64,000 bases of DNA from Sulfitobacter sp. CW3 (GCF_019392245.1 NZ_JAHXRL010000006.1:165101-229100), one strand, 5' to 3'; shown: positions 18,451 to 27,928, numbered from the stretch's first letter. Notes: a model not told the origin generated them from the sequence alone. Made by a program: numbers and translations.

Positions 18451-19035
18451 ATGTTATCCATTATCCGCTTTGCCGATAACCTTTCGGCTTGGTTCGGCAA
18501 GTCATTCGCGTGGCTTATTTTGTTGATGTCGATCGGCACGGGCTACGAAGTTTTCGTGCGCTATGTAATGAACAACCCAACAGCTTGGGCGTTGGATGTA
18601 TCTTTTATCATGTATGGCACACTGTTCATGATGGGCGGTGCCTATACGCTGTCTCGGGGCGGGCATGTTCGGGGCGATTTCCTGTACCGGCTTTTGCAGC
18701 CGCGGACCCAAGGCAAGATTGATCTGGTGTTGTACATCCTGTTCTTCTTTCCTGGTGTTACGGCCCTTATTCTGGCCGGTTGGAAATACGCTGCCCGATC
18801 ATGGCAATACGGCGAGGTGTCGGTAAACAGCCCGGCAGGTGTGCCGATTTATCAGTTCAAAGCAGTAATCGTTGCTGCAGGTATCTTGTTGTTTGTCCAA
18901 GGTATCGCACAGGTATGCCGATGCATCATCGCCATCCGCGATAACTATTGGGTGGAACCGGACGAAGACGTGTTCGAGACCGAAGACCTGTTGATGCAAG
19001 AGGCCAACAAGGCCGAGAAAGACCATATCACATGA
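18451..19035 (+). CDS. dctQ: TRAP transporter small permease subunit (DctQ type)
   Basis: A 194-residue membrane protein with four hydrophobic segments and the DctQ pattern (FVRYVMNNPTAWALDVSFIMYG, then YTLSRGGHVRGDFLYR). It partners with DctM and helps dock the receptor. The C-terminal 35 residues are acidic and hydrophilic. The stop codon overlaps the dctM start as ATGA. Confidence 0.9.
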   Translation: MLSIIRFADNLSAWFGKSFAWLILLMSIGTGYEVFVRYVMNNPTAWALDVSFIMYGTLFMMGGAYTLSRGGHVRGDFLYRLLQPRTQGKIDLVLYILFFFPGVTALILAGWKYAARSWQYGEVSVNSPAGVPIYQFKAVIVAAGILLFVQGIAQVCRCIIAIRDNYWVEPDEDVFETEDLLMQEANKAEKDHIT

Positions 19036-20450
19036 CCGATCCGCAAATTGCCCTGATGATGTTGGGCCTGTTCATCATCTTTGTTTTCCTTGGCTTTCCG
19101 ATTGCATTCACGCTGATGGCGATGGGCATTGGCTTTGGATATTATGCCTATTTCGACGCGCGCCGCATGTGGCGCAGCTTTGACCGATTAGACGAAACTG
19201 CGGGGCAGTGGGACCAATGGTCGACCTGGTTCGAGGGGTTTTATAATAACCGAATATTCGACTTATTCGTGAACCAGACCTTTACGGTTATGTCGAACGA
19301 AGTTCTGACCGCCGTGCCGTTGTTCTTGTTCATGGGTTATATCGTCGAACGCTCCAACATCGTGGACCGTCTGTTCACCACCTTGAATGTCGCGTCCAAA
19401 AACGTGCCGGGCTCGATGGGTGTTGCGGCACTGATCACTTGCGCCTTGTTTGCGACAGCCACAGGTATTGTGGGCGCGGTTGTGACCTTGATGGGTCTGC
19501 TGGCGCTGCCAGCGATGCTCAAAGCGCGCTATGACCCGTCATTTGCGGCAGGCATCATTTGCGCGGGCGGTACGCTTGGTATCTTGATCCCACCGTCGAT
19601 CATGCTGATCGTTTATGCTGCGGCAACCAACGTATCTATCGTGCGTCTCTATGCGGCGGCGTTGTTGCCGGGCCTTACGCTTGTGGGTCTCTATCTGGTC
19701 TATATCGTTGGCCGGTCGCTGATCCAGCCATCCTCGGCCCCGAAACCCACGGATGACGAAGTGCCAGACATGCCGATGGGCAAACTGGTGTGGATGATCA
19801 TCACCTCCTTTGTACCGCTCGCCTTTTTGATCTTTGCGGTTCTTGGATCGATCCTGTTTGGTCTTGCCACCCCGACCGAAGCAGCATCCATCGGTGCCTT
19901 GGGCGGCATCTTCCTTGCCTTTATCTATCGGGCAATGACGTGGCAGCGGATGCGCGAAAGCGTCTATCTGACCGTGCGTACAACGGCGATGGTGTGCTGG
20001 CTGTTTGTCGGGTCCTATACCTTCTCGGCGGTGTTCTCGTATCTTGGCGGCGAACATGTGATTTCCGAGTTCGTTCAAGGCATGGACCTCACGCCCATCC
20101 AGTTCCTGATCCTTGCCCAACTGATCATCTTCTTGCTTGGCTGGCCGCTGGAATGGTCCGAGATCATCATCATCTTCGTGCCGATCTTTCTGCCGCTTCT
20201 GGCCGTGTTCGAGATCGACCCGCTGTTCTTTGGGATATTGGTGGCGCTCAACCTGCAAACCAGTTTCCTAACGCCGCCCATGGCCATGTCGGCCTATTAC
20301 CTCAAGGGGATCGCGCCGCCCGAACTTCGGTTGACGCAGATTTTCGCGGGCGTGATGCCGTTCCTGTTCTGTGTGATCCTGTCGATGGTACTGATGTATG
20401 TCTTCCCGTCGATCGTGTTCTACCTGCCGGAAATGTTCTATGGACGATAA
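19032..20450 (+). CDS. dctM: TRAP transporter large permease subunit (DctM type)
   Basis: Transport channel of the TRAP system, 472 residues with about 12-13 membrane segments. Typical motifs are AAGGT-like AGGTLGILIPPSIMLIVYA and ATPTEAASIGALG. An extra hydrophilic loop of about 50 residues after the first segment (DARRMWRSFDRLDETAGQ onward) fits the longer TakM-type branch. The frame is open upstream to 18948, but the ATG at 19032 overlaps the dctQ stop and is the natural start. Its end overlaps the amidase start by 11 bases. Confidence 0.92.
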   Translation: MTDPQIALMMLGLFIIFVFLGFPIAFTLMAMGIGFGYYAYFDARRMWRSFDRLDETAGQWDQWSTWFEGFYNNRIFDLFVNQTFTVMSNEVLTAVPLFLFMGYIVERSNIVDRLFTTLNVASKNVPGSMGVAALITCALFATATGIVGAVVTLMGLLALPAMLKARYDPSFAAGIICAGGTLGILIPPSIMLIVYAAATNVSIVRLYAAALLPGLTLVGLYLVYIVGRSLIQPSSAPKPTDDEVPDMPMGKLVWMIITSFVPLAFLIFAVLGSILFGLATPTEAASIGALGGIFLAFIYRAMTWQRMRESVYLTVRTTAMVCWLFVGSYTFSAVFSYLGGEHVISEFVQGMDLTPIQFLILAQLIIFLLGWPLEWSEIIIIFVPIFLPLLAVFEIDPLFFGILVALNLQTSFLTPPMAMSAYYLKGIAPPELRLTQIFAGVMPFLFCVILSMVLMYVFPSIVFYLPEMFYGR

Positions 20451-21804
20451 CGCCCCACACGCCGATCACTTGGTCGCGTCGCCTAGCGTGACGTTACTGC
20501 GTGATCGGCTGGCATCCGGTGCGCTGGATGCCATTGTCTTGGTCGAAAGCTATATCAAACGGATCGAAGCCCGCGAGGCCGAGGTCGGCGCGTGGGCTTG
20601 GTTCGATGCAGATTTCGTGCGCGCGCAGGCCAAAACGCTGGATGCACAGCGCCGTGCGGGGCTGCCGTTGGGCCGTCTGCACGGGCTTCCAGTAGGGTTG
20701 AAAGACGTCATTGATACCCTGCGCATTCCGACAGAAAACGGATGCGCGGGCGATGCAGGGCGGGTGCCACTGCGCGACGCTTTTATCGTTGAGCGCCTCA
20801 AGAAAGAGGGCGCGATCATCATGGGCAAGACGGTCACGACCGAACTTGCCTTTATGCACCCGGGCAAAACCGCCAACCCGCATAATCTGGCCCATACGCC
20901 GGGCGGATCATCGCAAGGGTCTGCTGCCGCAGTGGCCGATGGCATGGTCCCTTTGGCCATTGGCACGCAAACCGGCGGGTCCATAATCCGGCCTGCATCG
21001 TTTTGTGGCGTGACCGGATACAAGCCGACATTCGGCGCGATCCCGCGACGTGGGGTTTTGACCCAATCGCCAACGCTGGACACCATCGGTGTTTTCGCCA
21101 GCGATCCCGCAGGGGCCGCATTGCTAGCAGAGGTTTTGTTCGGCCATGACATCGACGACCCGGCAACCACATTGGCCCCCACACCTGCGCTGCATGCGGC
21201 GGCGGTGTCAAAGCCACCTCTGCCGCCGGTGTTCGGTTTTATGCGCCCCCCGGGCTGGGACGATCACGCTGAGCCGCAGTTGAAAGAAGCCTTTAACGAA
21301 CTGATTGCAGCACTTGGCGATCAGGCGTTTGAATTGCCGCTGCCATCTGTGTTCCAATCCGCCGCCGAGCAGCGCAAAATGATCAATTTTGCGGAAATGG
21401 CATATCACTATTACCCCTACGCCCGCGATATGGGCGATCAGTTGGGGCAGGTGACGCGGGATGCGATCACCGAGGGGAACGCGGTTCTGGCCCGCGATTA
21501 CCAATCAGCCTGCGATATGCCCAAGGTGTTGAATGCAGCACTGGATGAATTACTGACCCGCTGCGACGCTTTGATTTGCCCGTCGGCAACCGGGCCCGCA
21601 CCGCGCGGCCTTGAAACAACCGGCGATCCGATTTTCAACGGTCTTTGGACATTCTGCGGCACACCTTGCATCAGCCTGCCGCTTCTCACCTCGCACGAGG
21701 GGCTGCCAATGGGCGTCCAGCTTGTCGGGGAACGTGGCAATGACGCGCGTCTGATGCGCACGGCGCAATGGCTTTTCGACTGGGTCGATGGCGCAACACA
21801 ATAA
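20440..21804 (+). CDS. Amidase-signature family hydrolase
   Basis: A 454-residue amidase-signature enzyme that hydrolyses a C-N amide bond. The Ser-cisSer-Lys triad is visible: Lys in PVGLKDVID, the cis-Ser in GGSSQGSAAAVADGM, and the nucleophile Ser in GTQTGGSIIRPASFCGV. The ATG at 20440 lies within the end of dctM (11-base overlap), so the enzyme is translationally linked to the TRAP transporter. It probably acts on what that transporter imports, or on its product. The natural amide is unknown; no GatA partners are nearby, so a tRNA amidotransferase role is unlikely. Confidence 0.85.
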   Translation: MDDNAPHADHLVASPSVTLLRDRLASGALDAIVLVESYIKRIEAREAEVGAWAWFDADFVRAQAKTLDAQRRAGLPLGRLHGLPVGLKDVIDTLRIPTENGCAGDAGRVPLRDAFIVERLKKEGAIIMGKTVTTELAFMHPGKTANPHNLAHTPGGSSQGSAAAVADGMVPLAIGTQTGGSIIRPASFCGVTGYKPTFGAIPRRGVLTQSPTLDTIGVFASDPAGAALLAEVLFGHDIDDPATTLAPTPALHAAAVSKPPLPPVFGFMRPPGWDDHAEPQLKEAFNELIAALGDQAFELPLPSVFQSAAEQRKMINFAEMAYHYYPYARDMGDQLGQVTRDAITEGNAVLARDYQSACDMPKVLNAALDELLTRCDALICPSATGPAPRGLETTGDPIFNGLWTFCGTPCISLPLLTSHEGLPMGVQLVGERGNDARLMRTAQWLFDWVDGATQ

Positions 21805-21817
21805 GGAATGAAATGAC

Positions 21818-21979
21818 ATGAACCGCATACTTGCCCTTTTCGCATTCGCCACGCTTGCTGTATTTTTGCTGATTTTAGCTGTCAAAGTGCCAAGCCCTGA
21901 TCTGGTGATTATTGTCGTCGTGACCCTCGGGTTCGTAGGTTATGATTTTGCCACCTCAAGCAAAAACAAGCGAGATTAA
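21818..21979 (+). CDS. Small two-segment membrane protein (53 residues)
   Basis: A short gene fitting exactly between the amidase stop (21804) and the dehydrogenase start (21984). The product starts MNRILALFAFATLAVFLLIL and has two hydrophobic segments (about 3-22 and 28-42) with a short VKVPSPD link and a basic tail ending SSKNKRD. AAGGA lies about 10 bases before the ATG. The position inside the operon, the ribosome binding site and the membrane-like composition make it likely to be real. Its family and function are not recognised; a role with the TRAP transporter is only a guess. Confidence 0.7.
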   Translation: MNRILALFAFATLAVFLLILAVKVPSPDLVIIVVVTLGFVGYDFATSSKNKRD

Positions 21980-21983
21980 CCTC

Positions 21984-22943
21984 ATGCCCAAGCCGGTTAT
22001 CTGGATTACGCGCACTCTCTCTGACGCCACCCTGACCCGTGCCCGCCGCGACTACGAAGTCATCTGGGACCCTGCAGATACACCGGGCAGCGCGGATGAT
22101 ATCATCGCGATGAGCGCAAAGGTCGACGGCGTCATTCCGTGCCATTCCGAACATTTCAGCGCCGATGTCGTGGCCCGACTTGATCCACGTCTTAAGATTG
22201 TCGCGAACCATTCTGTCGGCGTTGATCACTGCGATCTGCCCGCGCTTGCGGCCAAAGGGATCACCGTCACCAACACGCCCGGCGTGCTATCGGATGCCAC
22301 GTCTGAACTGGCGATGATGCTGATGCTGGGGGCCGCACGTCACGCGGTCGAGGGGGATCGCACAGTGCGGTCCGGTGAATGGAAAACCTGGTCGCCGGGC
22401 TTTTTGGTGGGCAAACAAGTCACCGGCGCGCGGCTGGGGATTATTGGCATGGGCGGCGTCGGCCGCGCCTTTGCCCGCAAGGCGCGTGGCTTTGATATGG
22501 AAATCCATTATCACAACCGCAGTCGCCTTTCGCCCGAGGACGAGGCCGGCGCGATCTATCATGAAAACCTTGATGATCTGTTGGCGGTTGCCGATTTTCT
22601 GTCATTGCACTGTCCCGCAACGCCGGACACGACCGGATTGCTGAACGCCAACCGGATGGCGCAATTGCCCAAGGGCTGCGTGGTGGTGAACACGGCGCGG
22701 GGCGCATTGGTGGATGAAGATGCATTGCTGAAGGCCGTTGAAAGCGGCCATGTCGGCGCGGCTGGGCTTGATTGTTTTGTCACTGAACCCGGTGGCAATC
22801 CGGCTTTGGCACAGCATGAAAACATCATGATGATGCCCCATGTCGGCAGCGGCACGATCACGACGCGTAATGCCATGGGGTTCAAAGCACTGGATAATCT
22901 GGACGCGTTTTTCCGCGGCGATACGCCACCCGACAAGCTCTGA
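21984..22943 (+). CDS. D-2-hydroxyacid dehydrogenase (glyoxylate/hydroxypyruvate reductase-like)
   Basis: NAD(P)-dependent dehydrogenase, 319 residues, of the D-isomer-specific 2-hydroxyacid family. Visible motifs are the Rossmann loop GMGGVGRAFARKA, followed by HYHNRSR whose basic residues suggest an NADPH preference. The catalytic Arg is in NTARGALVDEDAL, the Glu in FVTEPGGN and the His in MPHVGSGT. The frame is open from 21942, but the ATG at 21984 fits the family N-terminus and lies four bases after the small membrane gene. As the last gene of the TRAP operon it may reduce or oxidise the imported 2-oxo or hydroxy acid. Confidence 0.88.
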   Translation: MPKPVIWITRTLSDATLTRARRDYEVIWDPADTPGSADDIIAMSAKVDGVIPCHSEHFSADVVARLDPRLKIVANHSVGVDHCDLPALAAKGITVTNTPGVLSDATSELAMMLMLGAARHAVEGDRTVRSGEWKTWSPGFLVGKQVTGARLGIIGMGGVGRAFARKARGFDMEIHYHNRSRLSPEDEAGAIYHENLDDLLAVADFLSLHCPATPDTTGLLNANRMAQLPKGCVVVNTARGALVDEDALLKAVESGHVGAAGLDCFVTEPGGNPALAQHENIMMMPHVGSGTITTRNAMGFKALDNLDAFFRGDTPPDKL

Positions 22944-22966
22944 TTACCTTAGCGTCGCGGTGCCTT

Positions 22967-23614
22967 TCAGCTGTTGAAATTCGCCATAAGCTGGTGGAAT
23001 TTCTCGCCTTGGACGGCCACGTGCCGGCGCAGGACTGCGGCGGCTTTTTCAACATCTCCGGCCTCGAGCGCTGCGACGATCTCGCGGTGTTCTGCCATCG
23101 ATTGCCCCATGCGCCCGCGAAACCGCAGTTGCATTTTGCGGTAGGCCCGTAGCTTGCTTTGCAATCTCAACGCTTGTTTTTCCAGATAACCGTTTGCGGA
23201 CCCGCGATAGATGATCTGGTGGAATTTCTCGTTCTCGGCATAGTATTGCGCGTGATCATTCTGGTTGATCGCCTCTTGGCAGCGGATGTTGGCCTCGGCC
23301 AGTTGTTGCAATCCCGCTTCGGTAATGCGGGACGCTGCCAACCTGCCACAAGACGATTCCAGTTCGGCCATCATCTCGAACATCTCCATCAGTTCGACAG
23401 GGCCGGGCAGACGTACAAACACCCCCCGCCGCGGGATTTGTTCGGCAATACCGGTCGCAACTAGCACCTGAAGCGCCTCGCGCACGGGGGTCCGGGAAAC
23501 GCAGAACTGATCCGCCAGCTTTAGCTCATCCAGCCGTTCGCCATCACGGTATTTGCCAGCAAACACATGCTGTTCCAAGGTTTCGGCGATCTTGTCTGCG
23601 CGTCTTATTTCCAT
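22967..23614 (-). CDS. matR: GntR-family regulator of malonate genes (FCD domain)
   Basis: A 215-residue FadR-subfamily regulator. The N-terminal winged helix contains LDELKLADQFCVSRTPVREALQ (about 23-45), and the C-terminal FCD effector domain carries the helical metal/ligand region. It is divergent from the malonate TRAP operon, and the palindrome TTGTATACAA lies between them. MatR of Rhizobium malonate loci is of this type and binds a TTGTATACAA-like site (family knowledge). Malonate or malonyl-CoA as inducer is inferred. Confidence 0.82.
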   Translation of the reverse strand: MEIRRADKIAETLEQHVFAGKYRDGERLDELKLADQFCVSRTPVREALQVLVATGIAEQIPRRGVFVRLPGPVELMEMFEMMAELESSCGRLAASRITEAGLQQLAEANIRCQEAINQNDHAQYYAENEKFHQIIYRGSANGYLEKQALRLQSKLRAYRKMQLRFRGRMGQSMAEHREIVAALEAGDVEKAAAVLRRHVAVQGEKFHQLMANFNS

Positions 23615-23660
23615 GACGGCAATTTAGCAGTGGTCGAAATATAATGCAATGCACGTCAGA

Positions 23661-23670
23661 TTGTATACAA
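23661..23670. promoter_or_regulatory. MatR operator candidate
   Basis: A perfect 10-base palindrome, TTGTATACAA, lies 47 bases upstream of the matR start and 86 bases before matP. It matches the operator type reported for MatR. Confidence 0.75.
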
Positions 23671-23756
23671 GATGTTTGACTTGGGATGCAGGACGTGGAA
23701 AGCATTGTTCCGTAGAACCGGGGCTTTTGACCTTGGTCGCATTCTGGGAGGAATAT

Positions 23757-24743
23757 ATGAAAATGACTGCACTCAAGGCAGCGGCGACGCTTGCCTGCTT
23801 TACACTCGGCTCTGCCGCTTACGCCGAAACCCTGCGCCTGTCGCACCAATGGTCCAACAAAGACGTACGCCATCAGGTTGCACAGATGGTCGCAGATGAT
23901 GTTGCGGCGGCGAATGTCGATCTGGAAATCCAGATTTTCGGGTCCAAGTCGCTGTTTAAACCACGCGAGCAATATCGCCCCCTCAGCGGTGGCCAGCTGG
24001 ATATGACAGTGCTGCCCCTTAGCTATGCCGGTGGCCAACAGCCTGCGTTTAACCTGACATTGATGCCCGGCATGGTGAAAAACCACGATCACGCTGCCCG
24101 GCTTAGCGCGTCGCCCTTTATGGCCGCGCTCGAAGAGAAAATGGCCGAAGATGATGTTATGGTCTTGGTCCACGGATATCTGGCGGGTGGTTTTGTCGGC
24201 AAAGACAAATGCATCACCAAACCCGAAGACGTGAAAGGTCTGCAAACCCGCGCGGCTGGTAAGGCGTTTGAACAAATGTTGGCAGGGGCAGGGGCGTCGA
24301 TTGCGTCCATGGCATCCTCCGAGATTTACAACGCCATGCAAACCGGCGTTCTGACAGCTGCGAACACATCGTCGTCGTCTTTCGTGTCGTACCGGATTTA
24401 CGAACAGGTTGCGTGCTATACCCCTGCGGGCGATGTCGCGTTGTGGTTCATGTATCAGCCTCTGTTGATGAACAAATCCAAGTTTGACGGCCTGACAGCT
24501 GATCAGCAAAATGCACTGCTAGAAGCATCCGCCAAAGCACAAGCATTCTATCTGGAAGAAGCCAAAAAGCAGGATGCTGAATCCGAGCAGGTGTTCCGTG
24601 ACGCGGGCGTGGAAATCGCGCAGATGACGCCGGCAGACTTTGACGCCTGGCGTGCCCTGGCACAGGAAACATCCTACAAAGCGTTCGTAGCAGATGTGCC
24701 AGACGGTCAAGCGCTGCTCGATATGGCGTTGTCGGTCGAATAA
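23757..24743 (+). CDS. matP: Malonate TRAP transporter substrate-binding protein
   Basis: DctP-family periplasmic receptor, 328 residues, with a Sec signal (about 1-22, ending AYAE). The SBP core includes the conserved Arg segment DVKGLQTRAAGKAF. The frame is open upstream to 23649, but the ATG at 23757 has GGGAGGA in the right place. It is divergent from matR and followed by a hairpin and then matQ, matM, a malonyl-CoA decarboxylase and a malonyl-CoA synthetase. That context points to malonate as the substrate. Confidence 0.85.
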   Translation: MKMTALKAAATLACFTLGSAAYAETLRLSHQWSNKDVRHQVAQMVADDVAAANVDLEIQIFGSKSLFKPREQYRPLSGGQLDMTVLPLSYAGGQQPAFNLTLMPGMVKNHDHAARLSASPFMAALEEKMAEDDVMVLVHGYLAGGFVGKDKCITKPEDVKGLQTRAAGKAFEQMLAGAGASIASMASSEIYNAMQTGVLTAANTSSSSFVSYRIYEQVACYTPAGDVALWFMYQPLLMNKSKFDGLTADQQNALLEASAKAQAFYLEEAKKQDAESEQVFRDAGVEIAQMTPADFDAWRALAQETSYKAFVADVPDGQALLDMALSVE

Positions 24744-24750
24744 TCCAACT

Positions 24751-24780
24751 AAGGAAGGCTGCAGATATGTGGCCTTCCTT
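24751..24780 (+). terminator. Intercistronic hairpin between matP and matQ
   Basis: AAGGAAGGC (24751-24759) pairs perfectly with GCCTTCCTT (24772-24780). It lies just after the matP stop and before matQ, inside the operon. It probably limits read-through or protects the matP mRNA, giving excess receptor. Confidence 0.7.
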
Positions 24781-24817
24781 GCACATGTGACAATCTCAAA
24801 CTTCTAAGGATGGTGTT

Positions 24818-25366
24818 ATGGCGGGCCAAAGCTCGGCCGTCGCTGCGCGGACAGGGGATAATCTGTTCTTGCGTGTTGTGGCTGCTCTTTCAACGGTAGC
24901 AGGGTGGTGTTCAGCGGCGATGATCGTCGCGGCGGTGGCCATTACCTGCCAGATGATTTTTATCCGCTTCGTGCTGAACGGGTCGACCATCTGGCAAACC
25001 GAAGCGGTGATTTATCTGGCAATCGCGTCAACGCTGGTGGGGCTGCCCTATGTGCAGCGTCTGCGTGGGCATGTGAACGTCGATCTGGTCCCGATCTCGC
25101 TGGGGCCGCGTGCGCGTTACATCATGGCGATTTTCACCTTGTCGCTGTCCACCGTCATGGTCGCGATCATGCTGTGGTACGGCTATGAATTCTGGCACCT
25201 CGCCTTTGAGCGCAACTGGAAATCCGACACCATTTGGGGCGTCCGCCTGTGGATACCCTATGCCGCGCTGCCCATCGGTTTTGCGTTGTTCTTGTTACAG
25301 TTGATTGCTGATCTGATCGCGGTCGTTTTGAAAATTGATAAGCCGTTCGGCTTGGAGGATAACTAG
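24818..25366 (+). CDS. matQ: Malonate TRAP transporter small permease subunit
   Basis: DctQ-type membrane protein, 182 residues with four hydrophobic segments. The typical FIRFVLNGSTIWQTEAVIYL segment is followed by RLRGHVNVDLV. The ATG at 24818 has CTAAGGA upstream. Its stop overlaps the GTG start of matM by one base. Confidence 0.88.
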   Translation: MAGQSSAVAARTGDNLFLRVVAALSTVAGWCSAAMIVAAVAITCQMIFIRFVLNGSTIWQTEAVIYLAIASTLVGLPYVQRLRGHVNVDLVPISLGPRARYIMAIFTLSLSTVMVAIMLWYGYEFWHLAFERNWKSDTIWGVRLWIPYAALPIGFALFLLQLIADLIAVVLKIDKPFGLEDN

Positions 25367-26682
25367 TGGATCCGCTTACACTTGGTGCGTTTGTCGCCTT
25401 TAGCACGATTATCGTTCTGTTTTCCGGTGTGTCGGTGGCGCTTGGCCTGCTGATCGTATCTACAGGGTTTTTGATGATCTTTGACGGGATGCGGTCGCTT
25501 GAGCTGTTGCCCGAAATCCTGTTCGGCAAGCTGGACAACTTTGCGCTTTTGTCGATCCCGATGTTCATCATCATGGGCTCGTCTATTGCATCCACACGGG
25601 CAGGGGCCGATCTTTATGAGGCACTAGAGCGCTGGCTGACCCGTGTGCCGGGCGGGCTGGTGATTTCCAACCTCGGGGCCTGTGCGCTGTTCGCGGCTAT
25701 GTCCGGATCCAGCCCTGCCACTTGTGCCGCGATTGGCAAGATGGGCATCCCCGAGATGCGCAAACGTGGTTATCCCGACGGTGTGGCAGCTGGGTCGATT
25801 GCGGCGGGCGGTACCTTGGGTATTTTGATCCCGCCGTCGGTGACAATGATCGTGTACGGCATTGCCACTGAAACCTCGATCGGGCGTCTGTTTTTGGCGG
25901 GTGTGATCCCCGGCTTGCTGCTGGTTGCGCTGTTCATGGCGTGGTCGCTGTATTCCACATGGAAATCGGGAAACCGTGAATTGCTGGCGACGGGCAACTA
26001 TACGTGGAAGGAAAAGTTTGAAATCCTGCCGCGCGTGTTGCCGTTCCTGTTCATCATTCTGGGTGTGCTGTACGCGATGTATGGCGGTGTTGCGACGCCG
26101 TCTGAAACTGCGGCTGTGGGCGCGCTTTTGTGTCTGCTAATCGCCATGGTGATCTACAAGCTGTGGAACCCGCGTGACCTGTGGGTCGTGCTGCGTGACA
26201 GCACCAAAGAAAGCGTGATGATCCTGTTCATCATCGCCGCGGCGGGTGTGTTTTCCTACATGCTGTCCAGCCTTTATATCACGCAATCCATCGCCAACTG
26301 GATTGGCACCTTGGATGTGAACCCGTGGGTGTTGATGGGCTTTGTGAATGTGTTTTTGCTGATTGCGGGCTTCTTTTTGCCGCCCGTTGCGGTGATCTTG
26401 ATGGCGGCACCGATCCTGTTGCCGATCATTACGACGGCGGGCTTCGATCCGATCTGGTTCGCGGTGGTGCTGACGATCAACATGGAAATCGGGCTGATCT
26501 CGCCTCCGGTGGGGTTGAACCTTTATGTGATCAACGGCATCGCGCCTGATATCTCGTTGAAAACCATTCTGATGGGATCGCTGCCTTTCGTCGCCTGTAT
26601 GGTGCTGGCGATCATCCTGCTATGCATCTTTCCGGGGCTGGCCACGTGGTTGCCCGACGCGGTGATGGGTGTCGCGATATGA
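25366..26682 (+). CDS. matM: Malonate TRAP transporter large permease subunit
   Basis: DctM-type channel subunit, 438 residues with about 12 membrane segments. Motifs are FAAMSGSSPATCAAIGKMGIP, AGGTLGILIPPSVTMIVYG and ATPSETAAVGALL. The start is GTG, overlapping the matQ stop codon. The end overlaps the decarboxylase start as ATGA. Confidence 0.9.
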   Translation: MDPLTLGAFVAFSTIIVLFSGVSVALGLLIVSTGFLMIFDGMRSLELLPEILFGKLDNFALLSIPMFIIMGSSIASTRAGADLYEALERWLTRVPGGLVISNLGACALFAAMSGSSPATCAAIGKMGIPEMRKRGYPDGVAAGSIAAGGTLGILIPPSVTMIVYGIATETSIGRLFLAGVIPGLLLVALFMAWSLYSTWKSGNRELLATGNYTWKEKFEILPRVLPFLFIILGVLYAMYGGVATPSETAAVGALLCLLIAMVIYKLWNPRDLWVVLRDSTKESVMILFIIAAAGVFSYMLSSLYITQSIANWIGTLDVNPWVLMGFVNVFLLIAGFFLPPVAVILMAAPILLPIITTAGFDPIWFAVVLTINMEIGLISPPVGLNLYVINGIAPDISLKTILMGSLPFVACMVLAIILLCIFPGLATWLPDAVMGVAI

Positions 26683-27917
26683 GCTTTATCTCGGGCCTTC
26701 TCGCTTCGGTTTTCGAGCGCAGCTATCGCAGGGCGATCTCGGACGAGGCCGAGGGGCACACCACAAGCGAGCTGTGTCGCCAATTGCTTGGCAGCCATGG
26801 CGAAGTGTCCGGCAGCACCTTGGCCCGGCTGATCTTTGACCGCTACGGCGCGATGAACAGTGATGAAAAACAATCGTTTTTCGAGTTCATGACGACCAGT
26901 CTAGAGATCGACCCCCAAGCGGTTCGGGACACGCTCAAGGCCTATAGCGATGCCCCGTCCAAGAAAAGCTATCGCGCGTTTGCCCGCGCCTGCGAGCCCC
27001 AGCGTCAGGAATTGGCGCGCCGATTAAATCAGGTGCCGGGCGGTACGGGGCAGTTGGTCGCGATGCGCAAAGACCTATTGGCCATGCTACGCGATCAGCC
27101 CGCGCTTGAGCCGCTGGACGTGGATTTCCAGCATTTGTTTGCCTCGTGGTTTAACCGCGGCTTTCTGGTGCTGCGCCCGATCAATTGGTCCAGCCCCGCA
27201 AATATTCTGGAGAAAATCATCGCCTACGAGGCAGTGCATGCCATCGACAGTTGGGATGATCTGCGCCGCAGGGTGCAGCCTGCCGACCGGCGGTGTTTCG
27301 GTTTTTTTCACCCTGCCATGCAAGACGAGCCGCTAATTTTCGTCGAAGTCGCCCTGACCAAGGGCACCCCGAATTCCGTTCAGGCCTTGCTGGCCGACGG
27401 GCGCGACGCCATCAGCGCTGATGACGCCGATACCGCGGTTTTCTATTCGATTTCGAATTGTCAGGCGGGGCTTGCGGGGATTTCCTTTGGCAACTCGCTG
27501 ATCAAACAGGTGGTAGCCGATCTGTCACGCGACCTGCCGAACCTCAAGACCTTCGTCACGCTGTCCCCGATCCCCGGTCTGAACAAATGGCGCGCGGCAG
27601 CTGATCCTGCGATCGCGGCAGGGCCTGATGACACAGCCGTAGCCGCGCATTACCTGATCGAGGCCAAGCGCCCCGGCGGCAATCCCCTTGACCCGGTCGC
27701 ACGGTTCCATCTGGGCAATGGTGCCATGGTACACGCCGTTCACGCAGATGCCGATGTGTCCCCGAACGGGATGAAGCAATCGAATGGTGTGATGGTCAAC
27801 TATCTGTATGATCTGTCGCAAATATCAAAGAACCACGAACAGTTCGTCAGCGAAAAAACGGTTGTTGCATCCTCAGAGGTACGCGCGCTAAGCGCTTCCT
27901 GTGGATCTGAAGTATAG
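26679..27917 (+). CDS. matA: Malonyl-CoA decarboxylase
   Basis: Converts malonyl-CoA to acetyl-CoA and CO2 in the cytosol. The 412-residue protein has the helical N-terminal domain and the GNAT-like catalytic domain of the family. Landmarks are RPINWSSPANILEKII, HPAMQDEPLIFVEVAL, VFYSISNCQAGLAGISFGN and FVTLSPIPGLNKW. The frame opens at 26622, but the ATG at 26679 overlaps the matM stop and is preferred. With MatB it completes malonate to acetyl-CoA. Confidence 0.92.
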   Translation: MSFISGLLASVFERSYRRAISDEAEGHTTSELCRQLLGSHGEVSGSTLARLIFDRYGAMNSDEKQSFFEFMTTSLEIDPQAVRDTLKAYSDAPSKKSYRAFARACEPQRQELARRLNQVPGGTGQLVAMRKDLLAMLRDQPALEPLDVDFQHLFASWFNRGFLVLRPINWSSPANILEKIIAYEAVHAIDSWDDLRRRVQPADRRCFGFFHPAMQDEPLIFVEVALTKGTPNSVQALLADGRDAISADDADTAVFYSISNCQAGLAGISFGNSLIKQVVADLSRDLPNLKTFVTLSPIPGLNKWRAAADPAIAAGPDDTAVAAHYLIEAKRPGGNPLDPVARFHLGNGAMVHAVHADADVSPNGMKQSNGVMVNYLYDLSQISKNHEQFVSEKTVVASSEVRALSASCGSEV

Positions 27918-27928
27918 GAATTTGAAGT

